Origin: Muribaculaceae bacterium | GTDB lineage: Bacteria; Bacteroidota; Bacteroidia; Bacteroidales; Muribaculaceae | Direction: 5' to 3' | Length of the DNA: 34,323 bases | Assembly (NCBI GenBank): GCA_017619355.1 | Contig: JAFZSO010000029.1 | Coordinates: forward strand, 1-34,323 | In this document: positions 15,281 through 22,707 of the stretch, in pieces | How positions within the stretch are numbered: the first letter of the stretch is position 1 | How the letters are laid out: the number at the start of each line of letters is the position of its first letter | Position numbers and translations under genes: made by a program | The notes under the pieces: model-generated | Databases searched by the model: none | The model's input: the letters and a program-made list of their open reading frames with translations, nothing else | What the model was told of the DNA's origin: nothing

Positions 15281-17281
15281 TCAAGAATAGTACACTTCAG
15301 TTTCGGGTGATTTTATATTTTGTTGGTTTTCAGTAATTTCTTTGTCAATGACTTCAAATTCAGAGTGATTGCTCTTGTACTCGGGAACAAACTCCTTCAT
15401 GGCGAGAATCATGTCGTGAATCTTGGCATTCTTGGCATAGTAGATGATGCCCTCGATGTGGTTGCACACATCCTGATAGTCGTAGGTGCGCACCTTTGCA
15501 ATCATGATTTTCTCGTTTTCGGTCGAGATAGTTTTCTCCTTGTCGTTCAGTAACTCTTCATAGAGTTTCTCGCCTGGGCGAAGTCCTATTTCAATGATTT
15601 TGACGTCGATGTTGGGCCGCAGACCTGCCAGCGAAATCATGCGGGTGGCAAGGTCGTAAATCTTCACGGGTTCACCCATGTCGAAGATGTAGATTTCGCC
15701 GCCATGTCCCATACAGCCAGCCTCCAGCACCAGTGAGCAGGCTTCGGGGATGGTCATGAAGTAGCGTATGATGTCGCGGTGGGTGATGGTCACAGGACCG
15801 CCTTTCTCGATTTGCTTGCGGAAGATGGGAATCACTGAGCCGTTGCTGCCCAGCACATTGCCGAATCGGGTGGTGATGAACTGGGTGGTGGCACCTTTCG
15901 CCTTGGCTTCGAAGAAGAGTGACTGAGTGTAGATTTCGGCCAGTCGCTTGGTGCAACCCATCACGTTCGAGGGATTCACTGCCTTGTCGGTAGAAATCAT
16001 CACGAACTTATACACTCCATATTGCAGTGACAGGTCGGCGATGTTCTTGGTTCCCATCACGTTGGTGAGCACACCCTCGGTGGGGTTGAGCTCCATCATG
16101 GGCACATGCTTGTAGGCAGCAGCGTGGAACACATATTTGGGTCTGAACTTCTTGAAGGCCTCTTCCATGCGGTCCTTGTTCTGCACATCGCCCACAAAGA
16201 GCACGATGTTGGCGTTCGGGAAGCTCTCTTTCATTTCCAGCGATATGTCGTGCATAGGCGTCTCGGCCTGGTCAATGAGAATGATTTGCTTTGCCTTGTA
16301 GCTGGCCACCTGCCGCACAATTTCGCTACCAATGGAGCCGCAGGCACCGGTGATGAGCACCACCGAGTCCTTGATGTTGCTGCGCACCAGCGTGTTGTTG
16401 AGTACAATCTGGTCACGCCCCAGCAGGTCTTCGATCTGCACCTCCTTCACATGTGTCGAGATGCTTTCGCTGTCCTTATTGTCATCCCCCTCATACTCTT
16501 CCACCTTGTTGATCGAGAGCAGAGCCAGGTTGTTCTTCAGGAAGTAGTCGGCAATGCCGCTGTTGCGCACCTGCTTGATGTTAGAGGCATCGAAGATGAG
16601 CGCATGAATACTGTTCTCGACAAACAGGTTAGTGATGGCATCGGGGTCAAATTTATACACATTGAAGCCGTTGAGCGTGCTGTTCTCCTTGTCTTTCTTG
16701 AGACTGAGCAGACCTATGGGTTCATACGAACCGTTTACCTCGCTCTTGAGTGCGTTGGCAAGGATGAGCGAGTTGAGCGAGGTTCCCAGCACCAGCACCC
16801 GTTTCCTGCCGCTCTGAGCATGGTTCATGCGTGCATACAAGTGCTTGATGAGCAAGCGTTCCATGACCAGGAACGCAAACGAGATGGCACCCACAATCAG
16901 GATGCTCCAGAACCTGTAGAGTTCCTGCCCGCCAATGGACAGACACAGGATGTTCACCAGGATGAGCCCGATGGTGGAGATGACCACCACAAGGAACACC
17001 CTGTAGAGGTCTTCAATAACCGAGAGCCTGATAATGCTGGTGTAGCTCTTCATTACATAAGATGCAATAAGATAGAAACCTATGAAGATGGCAAGGTTTC
17101 TAATGAGTGTTATAGGCGATTGGGCTACATCCACATCGCTTGAGTCTGAAAGTGCAAGCAGGGCAAATGAGAAAGCTACGATGATAAGGTCGCACACCAG
17201 TACGAGCCATCTTGGGGCAGTCTTGATCTTAAATGACTTGAGCCATTTGTTTTCAAATATTTTGTCAAGTAACTCGTTCAC
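15281..17281 (-). CDS. Membrane-bound nucleoside-diphosphate-sugar 4,6-dehydratase (WbpM/CapD type)
   Basis: A 666-residue inner-membrane enzyme for making dehydrated UDP-sugars used in capsule, O-antigen or glycoprotein glycans. The N-terminus holds four likely transmembrane segments (about 25-45, 62-80, 93-116, 124-142). A CoA-binding-like Rossmann region follows (VLVLGTSLNS at 162-171). The C-terminal short-chain-dehydratase domain has the nucleotide motif TGACGSIGSE (311-320). The catalytic region reads MISTDKAVNPSNVMGCTK (428-445): the usual Tyr of YxxxK is Met441, with Lys445, matching the Ser-Met-Lys triad described for large WbpM-type dehydratases. Length fits that family. No other polysaccharide genes lie next to it, so its glycan product is unknown. 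A good promoter lies upstream, divergent from the PCMD lipoprotein operon. Confidence 0.92.
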   Translation of the reverse strand: MNELLDKIFENKWLKSFKIKTAPRWLVLVCDLIIVAFSFALLALSDSSDVDVAQSPITLIRNLAIFIGFYLIASYVMKSYTSIIRLSVIEDLYRVFLVVVISTIGLILVNILCLSIGGQELYRFWSILIVGAISFAFLVMERLLIKHLYARMNHAQSGRKRVLVLGTSLNSLILANALKSEVNGSYEPIGLLSLKKDKENSTLNGFNVYKFDPDAITNLFVENSIHALIFDASNIKQVRNSGIADYFLKNNLALLSINKVEEYEGDDNKDSESISTHVKEVQIEDLLGRDQIVLNNTLVRSNIKDSVVLITGACGSIGSEIVRQVASYKAKQIILIDQAETPMHDISLEMKESFPNANIVLFVGDVQNKDRMEEAFKKFRPKYVFHAAAYKHVPMMELNPTEGVLTNVMGTKNIADLSLQYGVYKFVMISTDKAVNPSNVMGCTKRLAEIYTQSLFFEAKAKGATTQFITTRFGNVLGSNGSVIPIFRKQIEKGGPVTITHRDIIRYFMTIPEACSLVLEAGCMGHGGEIYIFDMGEPVKIYDLATRMISLAGLRPNIDVKIIEIGLRPGEKLYEELLNDKEKTISTENEKIMIAKVRTYDYQDVCNHIEGIIYYAKNAKIHDMILAMKEFVPEYKSNHSEFEVIDKEITENQQNIKSPETEVYYS

Positions 17282-17349
17282 AGACTAGAAATTTTGGTTT
17301 TGAATACACGGAGATGCCAATTCAGCACCTTTGCTCTATATTTTGAGTG

Positions 17350-17380
17350 CAAAGATAGATGTTTTCTCTATAAAATTAAA
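17350..17380 (-). promoter_or_regulatory. Promoter of the nucleotide-sugar dehydratase gene
   Basis: On the minus strand, TTTA (17380-17377), a 19-nt spacer, then TATCTTTG (17357-17350). The -7 box is exact and the -33 box has one mismatch. It lies 69 bp upstream of the start at 17281. Confidence 0.65.
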
Positions 17381-17400
17381 GAAAAAACGAAAATAATTCA

Positions 17401-17408
17401 TAACTTTG
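17401..17408 (+). promoter_or_regulatory. Possible -7 element of the PCMD lipoprotein operon
   Basis: TAACTTTG matches the Bacteroidota -7 consensus exactly, but I see no clear TTTG at the expected -33 distance. If used, the leader to the ATG at 17502 is about 90 nt. Confidence 0.4.
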
Positions 17409-17501
17409 CATGTTCATTTCAGACAAACAATTGTGTGTAAAGAGTCAAATCACAGTTGTAATGATGAAATATACAATTATTTATAATTGAATTTTGAGAG
17501 A

Positions 17502-18644
17502 ATGAAGATAACAAAATTAGGGGTTTTGGGCTTGGGCTTGTCATTGATGATGACATCGTGCTTCAAGGACGAGCCCCTGAATGCCGAGTGCGATATTGAG
17601 CAGGTGATTCTGCACAGTACTGACGCCGAAGCGGTGTTCTTCAATTTGACCGACACCATACAGAATGTGCTTTTTGCCGATAGCATCATCAAGGTGAATG
17701 TGCGTTCAACTGCACCCCTTGAAACCGTGACACCCGAATTCAAGACCACTCCAGGTGCCACCATTCAGTGCATCGATGGCGATGTGAAGCAGGGTAAGGC
17801 TATCTATGTGGTGACGTCGGAAGACGGCAACTGGCATCGTCGCTATGAGCTTTCGCTTGTCCCCACCATGGTCACCGTGGTCGACACGATGAAGTTTGAC
17901 TTCGAGCACTATGAACTCGATCCCACCTACCACAAATTCTATGTGTGGCACAATGTGCTGCCCGATGGCACACTGGGCAATGACTGGGCCAATGGCAATG
18001 CGGGTTTCAAGATCAGTATGAGCAACGCTCAACCCGAAGATTATCCCTCGGTGCCCATCAAGGACGGTTATGACGGTTCGGCAGTGAAACTCACAACCCG
18101 CGACACAGGCCCATTTGGCGTCATGGTCAACAAGCGCATTGCTGCCGGTAACTTCTTCTTGGGCTCCTTCGATGTGCAGAACGCGCTTCTCGACGCCATG
18201 AAGGCAACCCACTTTGGCATACCGTTTGACCAAAAACCGGCCAAACTCTCTGGTTACTACAAGTATAAACCAGGAGCAACCTACATTGACCAGAAGGGCA
18301 ATGCTGTGGCCGGCAAGACCGATAGCGGCGATATCTACGCCGTGTTCTACCGCAACCACGATGCTGCCGGTAATCCCGTGATGCTCTATGGCGACGATGT
18401 GAAGACCAATTCTAACATTGTGGCTATGGCCAGCGTGAACCCGATGCAGGTGACCAGCGAGTGGACCTATTTTGAGATTGAGTTCAACTACAGCAAAGAG
18501 ATTGACCCTGCTGTGCTTGAGAATCGTGGCTATAGCCTCACCATCGTGTTCTCGTCGAGCATCGATGGAGCTATCTTCCAGGGGGCTGTGGGCAGCGAAC
18601 TGTGTGTCGATAAAGTTAGACTCATTTGCACAAGAGAGGAGTAA
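17502..18644 (+). CDS. PCMD-domain lipoprotein
   Basis: A surface or periplasmic lipoprotein of 380 residues. I choose the ATG at 17502 over an in-frame TTG 15 bp upstream because it gives a clean lipoprotein signal: MKITKLGVLGLGLSLMMTSC with the cysteine at residue 20. Residues about 30-125 look like a beta-sandwich (TPGATIQCIDGDVKQGKAIY). Residues about 135-380 resemble the PCMD (putative carbohydrate metabolism) domain, with DGYDGSAVKLTTRDTG, PAKLSGYYKYKPG and the closing GAIFQGAVGSELCVDKVRL. The domain has a jelly-roll fold in known structures and is presumed to bind glycans; no enzyme activity is established. The next gene starts 6 bp after its stop, so it forms an operon with the outer-membrane barrel protein. 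Confidence 0.82.
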   Translation: MKITKLGVLGLGLSLMMTSCFKDEPLNAECDIEQVILHSTDAEAVFFNLTDTIQNVLFADSIIKVNVRSTAPLETVTPEFKTTPGATIQCIDGDVKQGKAIYVVTSEDGNWHRRYELSLVPTMVTVVDTMKFDFEHYELDPTYHKFYVWHNVLPDGTLGNDWANGNAGFKISMSNAQPEDYPSVPIKDGYDGSAVKLTTRDTGPFGVMVNKRIAAGNFFLGSFDVQNALLDAMKATHFGIPFDQKPAKLSGYYKYKPGATYIDQKGNAVAGKTDSGDIYAVFYRNHDAAGNPVMLYGDDVKTNSNIVAMASVNPMQVTSEWTYFEIEFNYSKEIDPAVLENRGYSLTIVFSSSIDGAIFQGAVGSELCVDKVRLICTREE

Positions 18645-18650
18645 TCAACG

Positions 18651-19424
18651 ATGAAAAAGATATTTCTATCCATATTGATGCTTGCCACATCGGTTACTGC
18701 CATGCAGGCCGAGTCGTTTTTGACCAATGTGAAATCTTTCATCAAGCCGTGGCGGGTAGATGTGCGCCTGGGTTACGGCATAGGAGGTTCGGCTCCCATA
18801 GGAATGCCCGAGAGCATCAGAGAACTGAACAGATTCTCGTTGACTCCTAACTTGCTGCTTGGCCTTGACGCACACCGCGAGATCAACGACCGATGGGGTT
18901 TCATGACCGGCATTCACTTTGAAAACAAGGGTATGAGCATCGATGCCACCGTCAAGAACTACCACATGGAGATAACCCGTGGTGGACAGACCCTTGCCGG
19001 TCAGTTCACGGGTCGCGTGGTGACCGACATCACAGCGTGGATGTTCACCTTGCCGATTCAAGCTACCTTCAATGTGTCGAACAAGGTGCAGTTGAAATTA
19101 GGTCCCTATTTTTCCTACTTGACCAACCGCACCTTCGACGGCTATGCCTACAACGGCTATCTGCGCGTGGGCAATCCAACGGGCGAGAAGGTGGAGCTGG
19201 GTGCCGTTGAAGGTGAGCGTGGCGATTACGACTTCTCCGAGCACATGCGCCGCTTCCAGTGGGGTGTCGATGTTGGTGCCGACTGGCACATCAACAATCG
19301 CTTGGGTGCTTTTGCCGATTTGAGCTGGGGCTTGAGCGGCATTCACCAGAGCGACTTCCACACCGTTGAGCAGACCTTGTTCCCCATCTACGGAACAATT
19401 GGTATCTCATATAGGATTAGATAA
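18651..19424 (+). CDS. Outer-membrane beta-barrel protein (PorT-like)
   Basis: A 257-residue exported protein with a signal peptide ending near AMQA (residue 20). The mature part has alternating strands and turns typical of small outer-membrane barrels: VDVRLGYGIGGS, LTPNLLLGLDAHRE, WGFMTGIHFENKGMS, LPIQATFNVSNKVQLKLG, and a closing strand ending YGTIGISYRIR. This resembles the PorT/OMP_b-brl family found widely in Bacteroidota. It starts 6 bp after the PCMD lipoprotein gene, so the two are probably made together and may act as a surface lipoprotein and barrel partner; this pairing is inference. The next dockerin-tagged gene follows after 42 bp without a recognisable promoter, so it may belong to the same transcript. 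Confidence 0.8.
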   Translation: MKKIFLSILMLATSVTAMQAESFLTNVKSFIKPWRVDVRLGYGIGGSAPIGMPESIRELNRFSLTPNLLLGLDAHREINDRWGFMTGIHFENKGMSIDATVKNYHMEITRGGQTLAGQFTGRVVTDITAWMFTLPIQATFNVSNKVQLKLGPYFSYLTNRTFDGYAYNGYLRVGNPTGEKVELGAVEGERGDYDFSEHMRRFQWGVDVGADWHINNRLGAFADLSWGLSGIHQSDFHTVEQTLFPIYGTIGISYRIR

Positions 19425-19466
19425 GATTGCAAACTTAACATTTAAACAAATAAATTATTTTTTACA

Positions 19467-21026
19467 ATGAAAAAATTGTCTTTATTTTTAGCTGTAACCT
19501 TGTGTTCGCTTGCCTCGATGGCAACCGATTTTACAGGTACTCTTAAGGTTACAGTGAACGGTAATGTTCAGCAACAGAACGCTACAATCTCAATTGACCA
19601 GAACAATGGCAATTACAACCTGTTGCTCAAGAACTTTGTGTATGAAGTAAATGGAGTTTCGAAGGCCGTTGGCAACATTGCAGTGAGCGATGTGCCCGCT
19701 ATGGCAGCAAGTGGCAAGACCCTGTTCTATGCCTACCAGAATGTAAGTATCGCTAATGGCGATGATGCATCGGCCACATGGATTGGCCCCTCCCTGGGCG
19801 AAGTTCCCGTGAAGGTGGTTGCACGCATGCAAGGCGATTATGCTGTAGTCGACTTCGAGATGCAGTTGCAGGATGAGGTCTATGCTGTTTTTGAAAATGT
19901 GGGTGACCACTTCCAGATTCCCAACAGCGACTTCGAGGTTTGGACATCCTCGACAGGCGAGCCCGACCACTGGCACGGCTTCAAATCGGCAAGCGGTTGG
20001 CTTGCTGGCTCTGCTAAAGGCAAACTTGAAAGTTCTACCGATGTGCGTCCTGGAGTCACTGGCAAGAGTGCTCTGATCACTTCAGGCTCTACCTTTGGCA
20101 TTGTCAATAACGGCACGATGACCAATGGTCAGCTTAATGCAGGAAGCATGACTGCCGCGAGCCCCGACAACCATAGCCACATGAATGTCAACTCGACGGC
20201 TACCGACAATAACGGAGACCCGTTCTATACCGCTCTTTATGCTGCTCCCGATGCCATTAAGACTTGGATTAAATATACTCAAGGAAACAGTAGCGGTAAT
20301 GACAGTTATCATGCTAATTTGAGTGCTATCGCTTTTGATGGTAATTACTATCAGGATCCTGAAGACAAGACCTATACCAATGTGGCTGCCAAGGCTGTGG
20401 ATACGCTCATTGTGAGAGGTGATTGGCGTGAATTGACCATTCCTTTCGACTACAGCAGCTATGCAGCTAACAATGCTCCTGCACAGGCCATACTGGTTAC
20501 CATCTCGACCAATGCAAAGCCTGGCGTGGGCTTCAGTGGCGACAAGGTGTGGGTAGATGATATGGCACTGGTCTATAATGCCAATGTGACCAATCTTACC
20601 TACCAGGGCACTACCATTGAGGGTTTTGATGCGAACACTCATGAATACATCTTTGCGTGGGAAAGTGAAACTGCTCCTCAGGCCAGCGATTTTGTCCTCA
20701 CCGTCGAAGGAAAGAGTGCAGTAAAGGCTGTGAATGTGGAGGAAATTGAGAATGGTTACCGCGTGGTGGCAATCGCCACTTCGGGCGACCTGATGACCTG
20801 CAATGCCTACGTCATCAACTACGAGGTGCCCGCTCCCGTCGGAAAACCTGGCGACGCTAATGGCGACGACAATGTGGATGTGAACGACGTCACTACCGTC
20901 ATCAACTACATCCTTGGCAAGAATCCCACTCCGTTCAACAGCGACAATGCTGACGTGAATGGCGACAGCACGGTCGACGTGATGGACGTGACTCTTATCA
21001 TCAACATGATTCTCGGCATCAATTGA
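19467..21026 (+). CDS. Secreted calycin-like plus PCMD protein with dockerin-like tail
   Basis: A 519-residue exported protein. The signal peptide is MKKLSLFLAVTLCSLASMA. Residues about 20-140 form a calycin-like beta-barrel domain (FTGTLKVTVNGNVQQQ, LLLKNFVYEVNG, WIGPSLGEVPV). A PCMD domain follows (about 150-375: PNSDFEVWTSSTGEPDHWHG, LYAAPDAIKTWIKY, FSGDKVWVDDMALVY), then a short beta-sandwich (about 378-455) and a dockerin-like tail (about 460-519). This tail is the most divergent in the window: loops DANGDDNVDVND and DVNGDSTVDVMD, a longer linker (KNPTPFNSDN), and serine in place of the usual loop glycine in the second repeat. It lies downstream of a PCMD lipoprotein and an outer-membrane barrel and upstream of a small calycin protein, which suggests a shared glycan-related surface role. 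Confidence 0.82.
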   Translation: MKKLSLFLAVTLCSLASMATDFTGTLKVTVNGNVQQQNATISIDQNNGNYNLLLKNFVYEVNGVSKAVGNIAVSDVPAMAASGKTLFYAYQNVSIANGDDASATWIGPSLGEVPVKVVARMQGDYAVVDFEMQLQDEVYAVFENVGDHFQIPNSDFEVWTSSTGEPDHWHGFKSASGWLAGSAKGKLESSTDVRPGVTGKSALITSGSTFGIVNNGTMTNGQLNAGSMTAASPDNHSHMNVNSTATDNNGDPFYTALYAAPDAIKTWIKYTQGNSSGNDSYHANLSAIAFDGNYYQDPEDKTYTNVAAKAVDTLIVRGDWRELTIPFDYSSYAANNAPAQAILVTISTNAKPGVGFSGDKVWVDDMALVYNANVTNLTYQGTTIEGFDANTHEYIFAWESETAPQASDFVLTVEGKSAVKAVNVEEIENGYRVVAIATSGDLMTCNAYVINYEVPAPVGKPGDANGDDNVDVNDVTTVINYILGKNPTPFNSDNADVNGDSTVDVMDVTLIINMILGIN

Positions 21027-21078
21027 TTTCAGCGTGCCGATTGAAAGTGATTATAACTGAACACAAATTAATAACTGC

Positions 21079-21106
21079 GGGTGTCTTGCCCAAGGGTGAG
21101 ACACCC
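21079..21106 (+). other. Stem-loop in the leader of the small calycin gene
   Basis: GGGTGTCT (21079-21086) pairs perfectly with AGACACCC (21099-21106) around a 12-nt loop. No T-run follows, so it is a poor intrinsic terminator. It lies in the 105-bp gap between two dockerin-type genes, 25 bp before the ATG at 21132, where it could change relative expression or mRNA stability. Confidence 0.5.
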
Positions 21107-21131
21107 CCATTTAAAAAAAACATCAAAACCA

Positions 21132-21671
21132 ATGAAAAAAGCATTACTTCTTGTAGCAGGCTTCATGTGTGCAATGGCTGCATGGGCTACCGACTATACT
21201 GGCCAGCTTACCGTGACGGTCAATGGTGAGGCACACCAGATGTCGACCAAAATCAACCTTGTGGAAGAAGGCGGAAAATACAACTTCAGCCTCAAGAATT
21301 TCATCCTTGACCTTGGCGATGGTTTCACAATGGGTGTGGGCAACATCGAACTCGAAGGTCTCGACGCAGTAGAAGCATATGGAATTAAGACCATCACCGT
21401 CGATCAGGACATTATGATTACTGAGGGTGATGACCCCAACATTGACCAGTGGATTGGTCCCAATATCAGCCCGGTTCCTATTGTTTTGACCGCAAGGTTT
21501 AACAAGCAGGTGCTCTCGGTTGATATCGACATCGACATGAGTTCCACCTTACAGCAAATCATCAAGGTGAACTTTGTGGGTAACACTCCCGCTGGCGATG
21601 TGAACGGCGACGGTAAAATCAACGTTTCCGACGTGACCGCCCTCATCAACATCATTCTGGGTGTCATCTGA
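21132..21671 (+). CDS. Small secreted calycin-like protein with a single dockerin-like repeat
   Basis: A 179-residue exported protein. The ATG at 21132 is chosen because it directly precedes a signal peptide, MKKALLLVAGFMCAMAAWA; an in-frame TTG 51 bp upstream would add a charged, non-signal leader. The mature part (about 20-150) is a calycin-like domain closely related to the N-terminus of the preceding gene (TDYTGQLTVTVNGEAHQM, FSLKNFILDLGDG, WIGPNISPVPIVLTARF). The C-terminus (154-179) carries only one EF-hand repeat, DVNGDGKINVSD followed by VTALINIILG, matching the second repeat of the two-repeat tails elsewhere in the window. The frame is intact and a strong terminator follows. It is the probable last gene of the 17502-21671 unit. 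Confidence 0.82.
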   Translation: MKKALLLVAGFMCAMAAWATDYTGQLTVTVNGEAHQMSTKINLVEEGGKYNFSLKNFILDLGDGFTMGVGNIELEGLDAVEAYGIKTITVDQDIMITEGDDPNIDQWIGPNISPVPIVLTARFNKQVLSVDIDIDMSSTLQQIIKVNFVGNTPAGDVNGDGKINVSDVTALINIILGVI

Positions 21672-21694
21672 TATTCACTTAATGACTGAATGAT

Positions 21695-21731
21695 ATAAAG
21701 GTGAGCTTTGAAGGGCTCACCTTTATTTTTT
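21695..21731 (+). terminator. Intrinsic terminator after the small calycin gene
   Basis: A 12-bp perfect stem, ATAAAGGTGAGC / GCTCACCTTTAT, with an 8-nt loop, then a run of T. It lies 24 bp after the stop codon. Confidence 0.92.
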
Positions 21732-21763
21732 AGGTGATGATGATGTGAAATGCTGTCGAAAAG

Positions 21764-21795
21764 TTTGAATATTTGAGTGGTTTGAGTTATCTTTG
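21764..21795 (+). promoter_or_regulatory. Promoter of the unknown lipoprotein gene
   Basis: TTTG at 21764-21767, a 20-nt spacer, then TATCTTTG at 21788-21795, an exact consensus match 25 bp before the start codon at 21820. Confidence 0.75.
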
Positions 21796-21819
21796 TGAGT
21801 GTAAAACCTGATAAACGCT

Positions 21820-22548
21820 ATGAAGATGAGAAGAATAACATTTGCGCTGGCGGTGGCATGTGTGTGCCTTGCCGGTTGTGACAAGAGCCAGAATTCTCAG
21901 CTGGCCAGTGCCAGCGGTTCGCCTGAAGTGAGTGGCGAAGTAGAGACCGAAGTGAGTGGAATCACTTGCGAGTTGAAGGGAAAGGTGAACCACGATAAGT
22001 GGGAAGCCGACCAGTTGACCTCCGTCTCGTTTTCCGCCATCCCCACCACCATCGAGCAGTTCAAGGCGCTCCAGCGTGAGGTGGGCGTTGAACCTCAAGG
22101 TGCCCTGGCACTGCAGGTGCTCGCTTTCGAGATGTATCGCCGCGATGCAAAACTGGGCGAGGAAGCGCTCAGGCTCAACAACACCCAGGTGAACGTGCAG
22201 GCCACACAGCTCCAGCTCAAGGAAATGATGAACGTGAAAGATGCCTTCTATAGCCGGCCTTACATTGCCGCAGCACTCATGAAAGGCGCTTCAGCGGCCA
22301 ATGGCTATCAGCCCGACAAGCCTTACACCATTGAGATGCGGGTTGATCCCGCCAAGAAGTATCAGGAGTCGCAGTTGTTGGGTGGCACGGTCATCTATCT
22401 GCAAATCAACAGCAAGGGCTGGGACACCAACTGGCGTGGTGCCGAGGTGGTGAAACCAAATGGCTCTGACTACTATGTGGTGAGCAACTGCCCCGCACTC
22501 TACACCCAGTGCAAGCAAATGCAAGGAGAATGGCAACCCCTTGAATGA
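21820..22548 (+). CDS. Lipoprotein of unknown function
   Basis: A 242-residue protein with a lipoprotein signal, MKMRRITFALAVACVCLAGC, cysteine at residue 20. After a serine-rich spacer, the body contains FSAIPTTIEQFKALQREVG, an alpha-helical stretch (ALQVLAFEMYRRDAKLGEEA), NNTQVNVQATQLQLKEMM and a C-terminal beta region with QLLGGTVIYLQINSKG, WRGAEVVKPNGSDYYVVSNC and ALYTQCKQMQGEW. I have a vague memory of related Bacteroidales proteins of unknown function but cannot name the family. No enzymatic motif is apparent. The two C-terminal cysteines could form a disulfide. It has its own promoter and a hairpin terminator, so it is a single-gene unit, and it does not carry a dockerin tail. Confidence 0.8.
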   Translation: MKMRRITFALAVACVCLAGCDKSQNSQLASASGSPEVSGEVETEVSGITCELKGKVNHDKWEADQLTSVSFSAIPTTIEQFKALQREVGVEPQGALALQVLAFEMYRRDAKLGEEALRLNNTQVNVQATQLQLKEMMNVKDAFYSRPYIAAALMKGASAANGYQPDKPYTIEMRVDPAKKYQESQLLGGTVIYLQINSKGWDTNWRGAEVVKPNGSDYYVVSNCPALYTQCKQMQGEWQPLE

Positions 22549-22590
22549 CCGTAATGGTCATAGGGCCGATATGGGTCATTTGATGAAACA

Positions 22591-22630
22591 ACATGGGGCT
22601 GGCATTTTTTTTGCCGGCCCCATGTGTTTT
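22591..22630. terminator. Long hairpin between convergent genes, probable bidirectional terminator
   Basis: A 14-bp stem, ACATGGGGCTGGCA / TGCCGGCCCCATGT with one G-U pair, closes a loop made only of seven T residues. It is followed by GTTTTCG on the plus strand. The T-run sits in the loop rather than mainly after the stem, which is unusual. It lies between the convergent ends of the lipoprotein gene and the GHL10 gene. Confidence 0.7.
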
Positions 22631-22657
22631 CGTGCTTCGCAAGAAGTTTAGGAGAGT

Positions 22658-22697
22658 TCGATTGTTCGATTGCTCGACTACTCGACTATTCGAATAA
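22658..22697. repeat. 8-bp tandem repeat, about five units, all starting TCGA
   Basis: Units read TCGATTGT, TCGATTGC, TCGACTAC, TCGACTAT and TCGAATAA with an exact 8-bp period. It lies in the intergenic space just past the end of the GHL10 gene. The TCGA core is palindromic and fixed in every unit, while the other four bases drift. Confidence 0.8.
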
Positions 22698-22707
22698 AAA
22701 CTAAACC

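Noticed and set aside
16106-17143. 345-codon open frame on the plus strand
   Set aside because: Antisense to the nucleotide-sugar dehydratase, which has transmembrane segments and a Rossmann motif in the right order.
17487-17501. TTG start five codons upstream of the PCMD lipoprotein
   Set aside because: The ATG at 17502 gives a correct lipoprotein signal peptide with cysteine at position 20; the upstream codons add an acidic, non-signal start.
21081-21131. TTG start 17 codons upstream of the small calycin protein
   Set aside because: The extension runs through the stem-loop and ends in a lysine-rich stretch; the ATG at 21132 begins a standard signal peptide.
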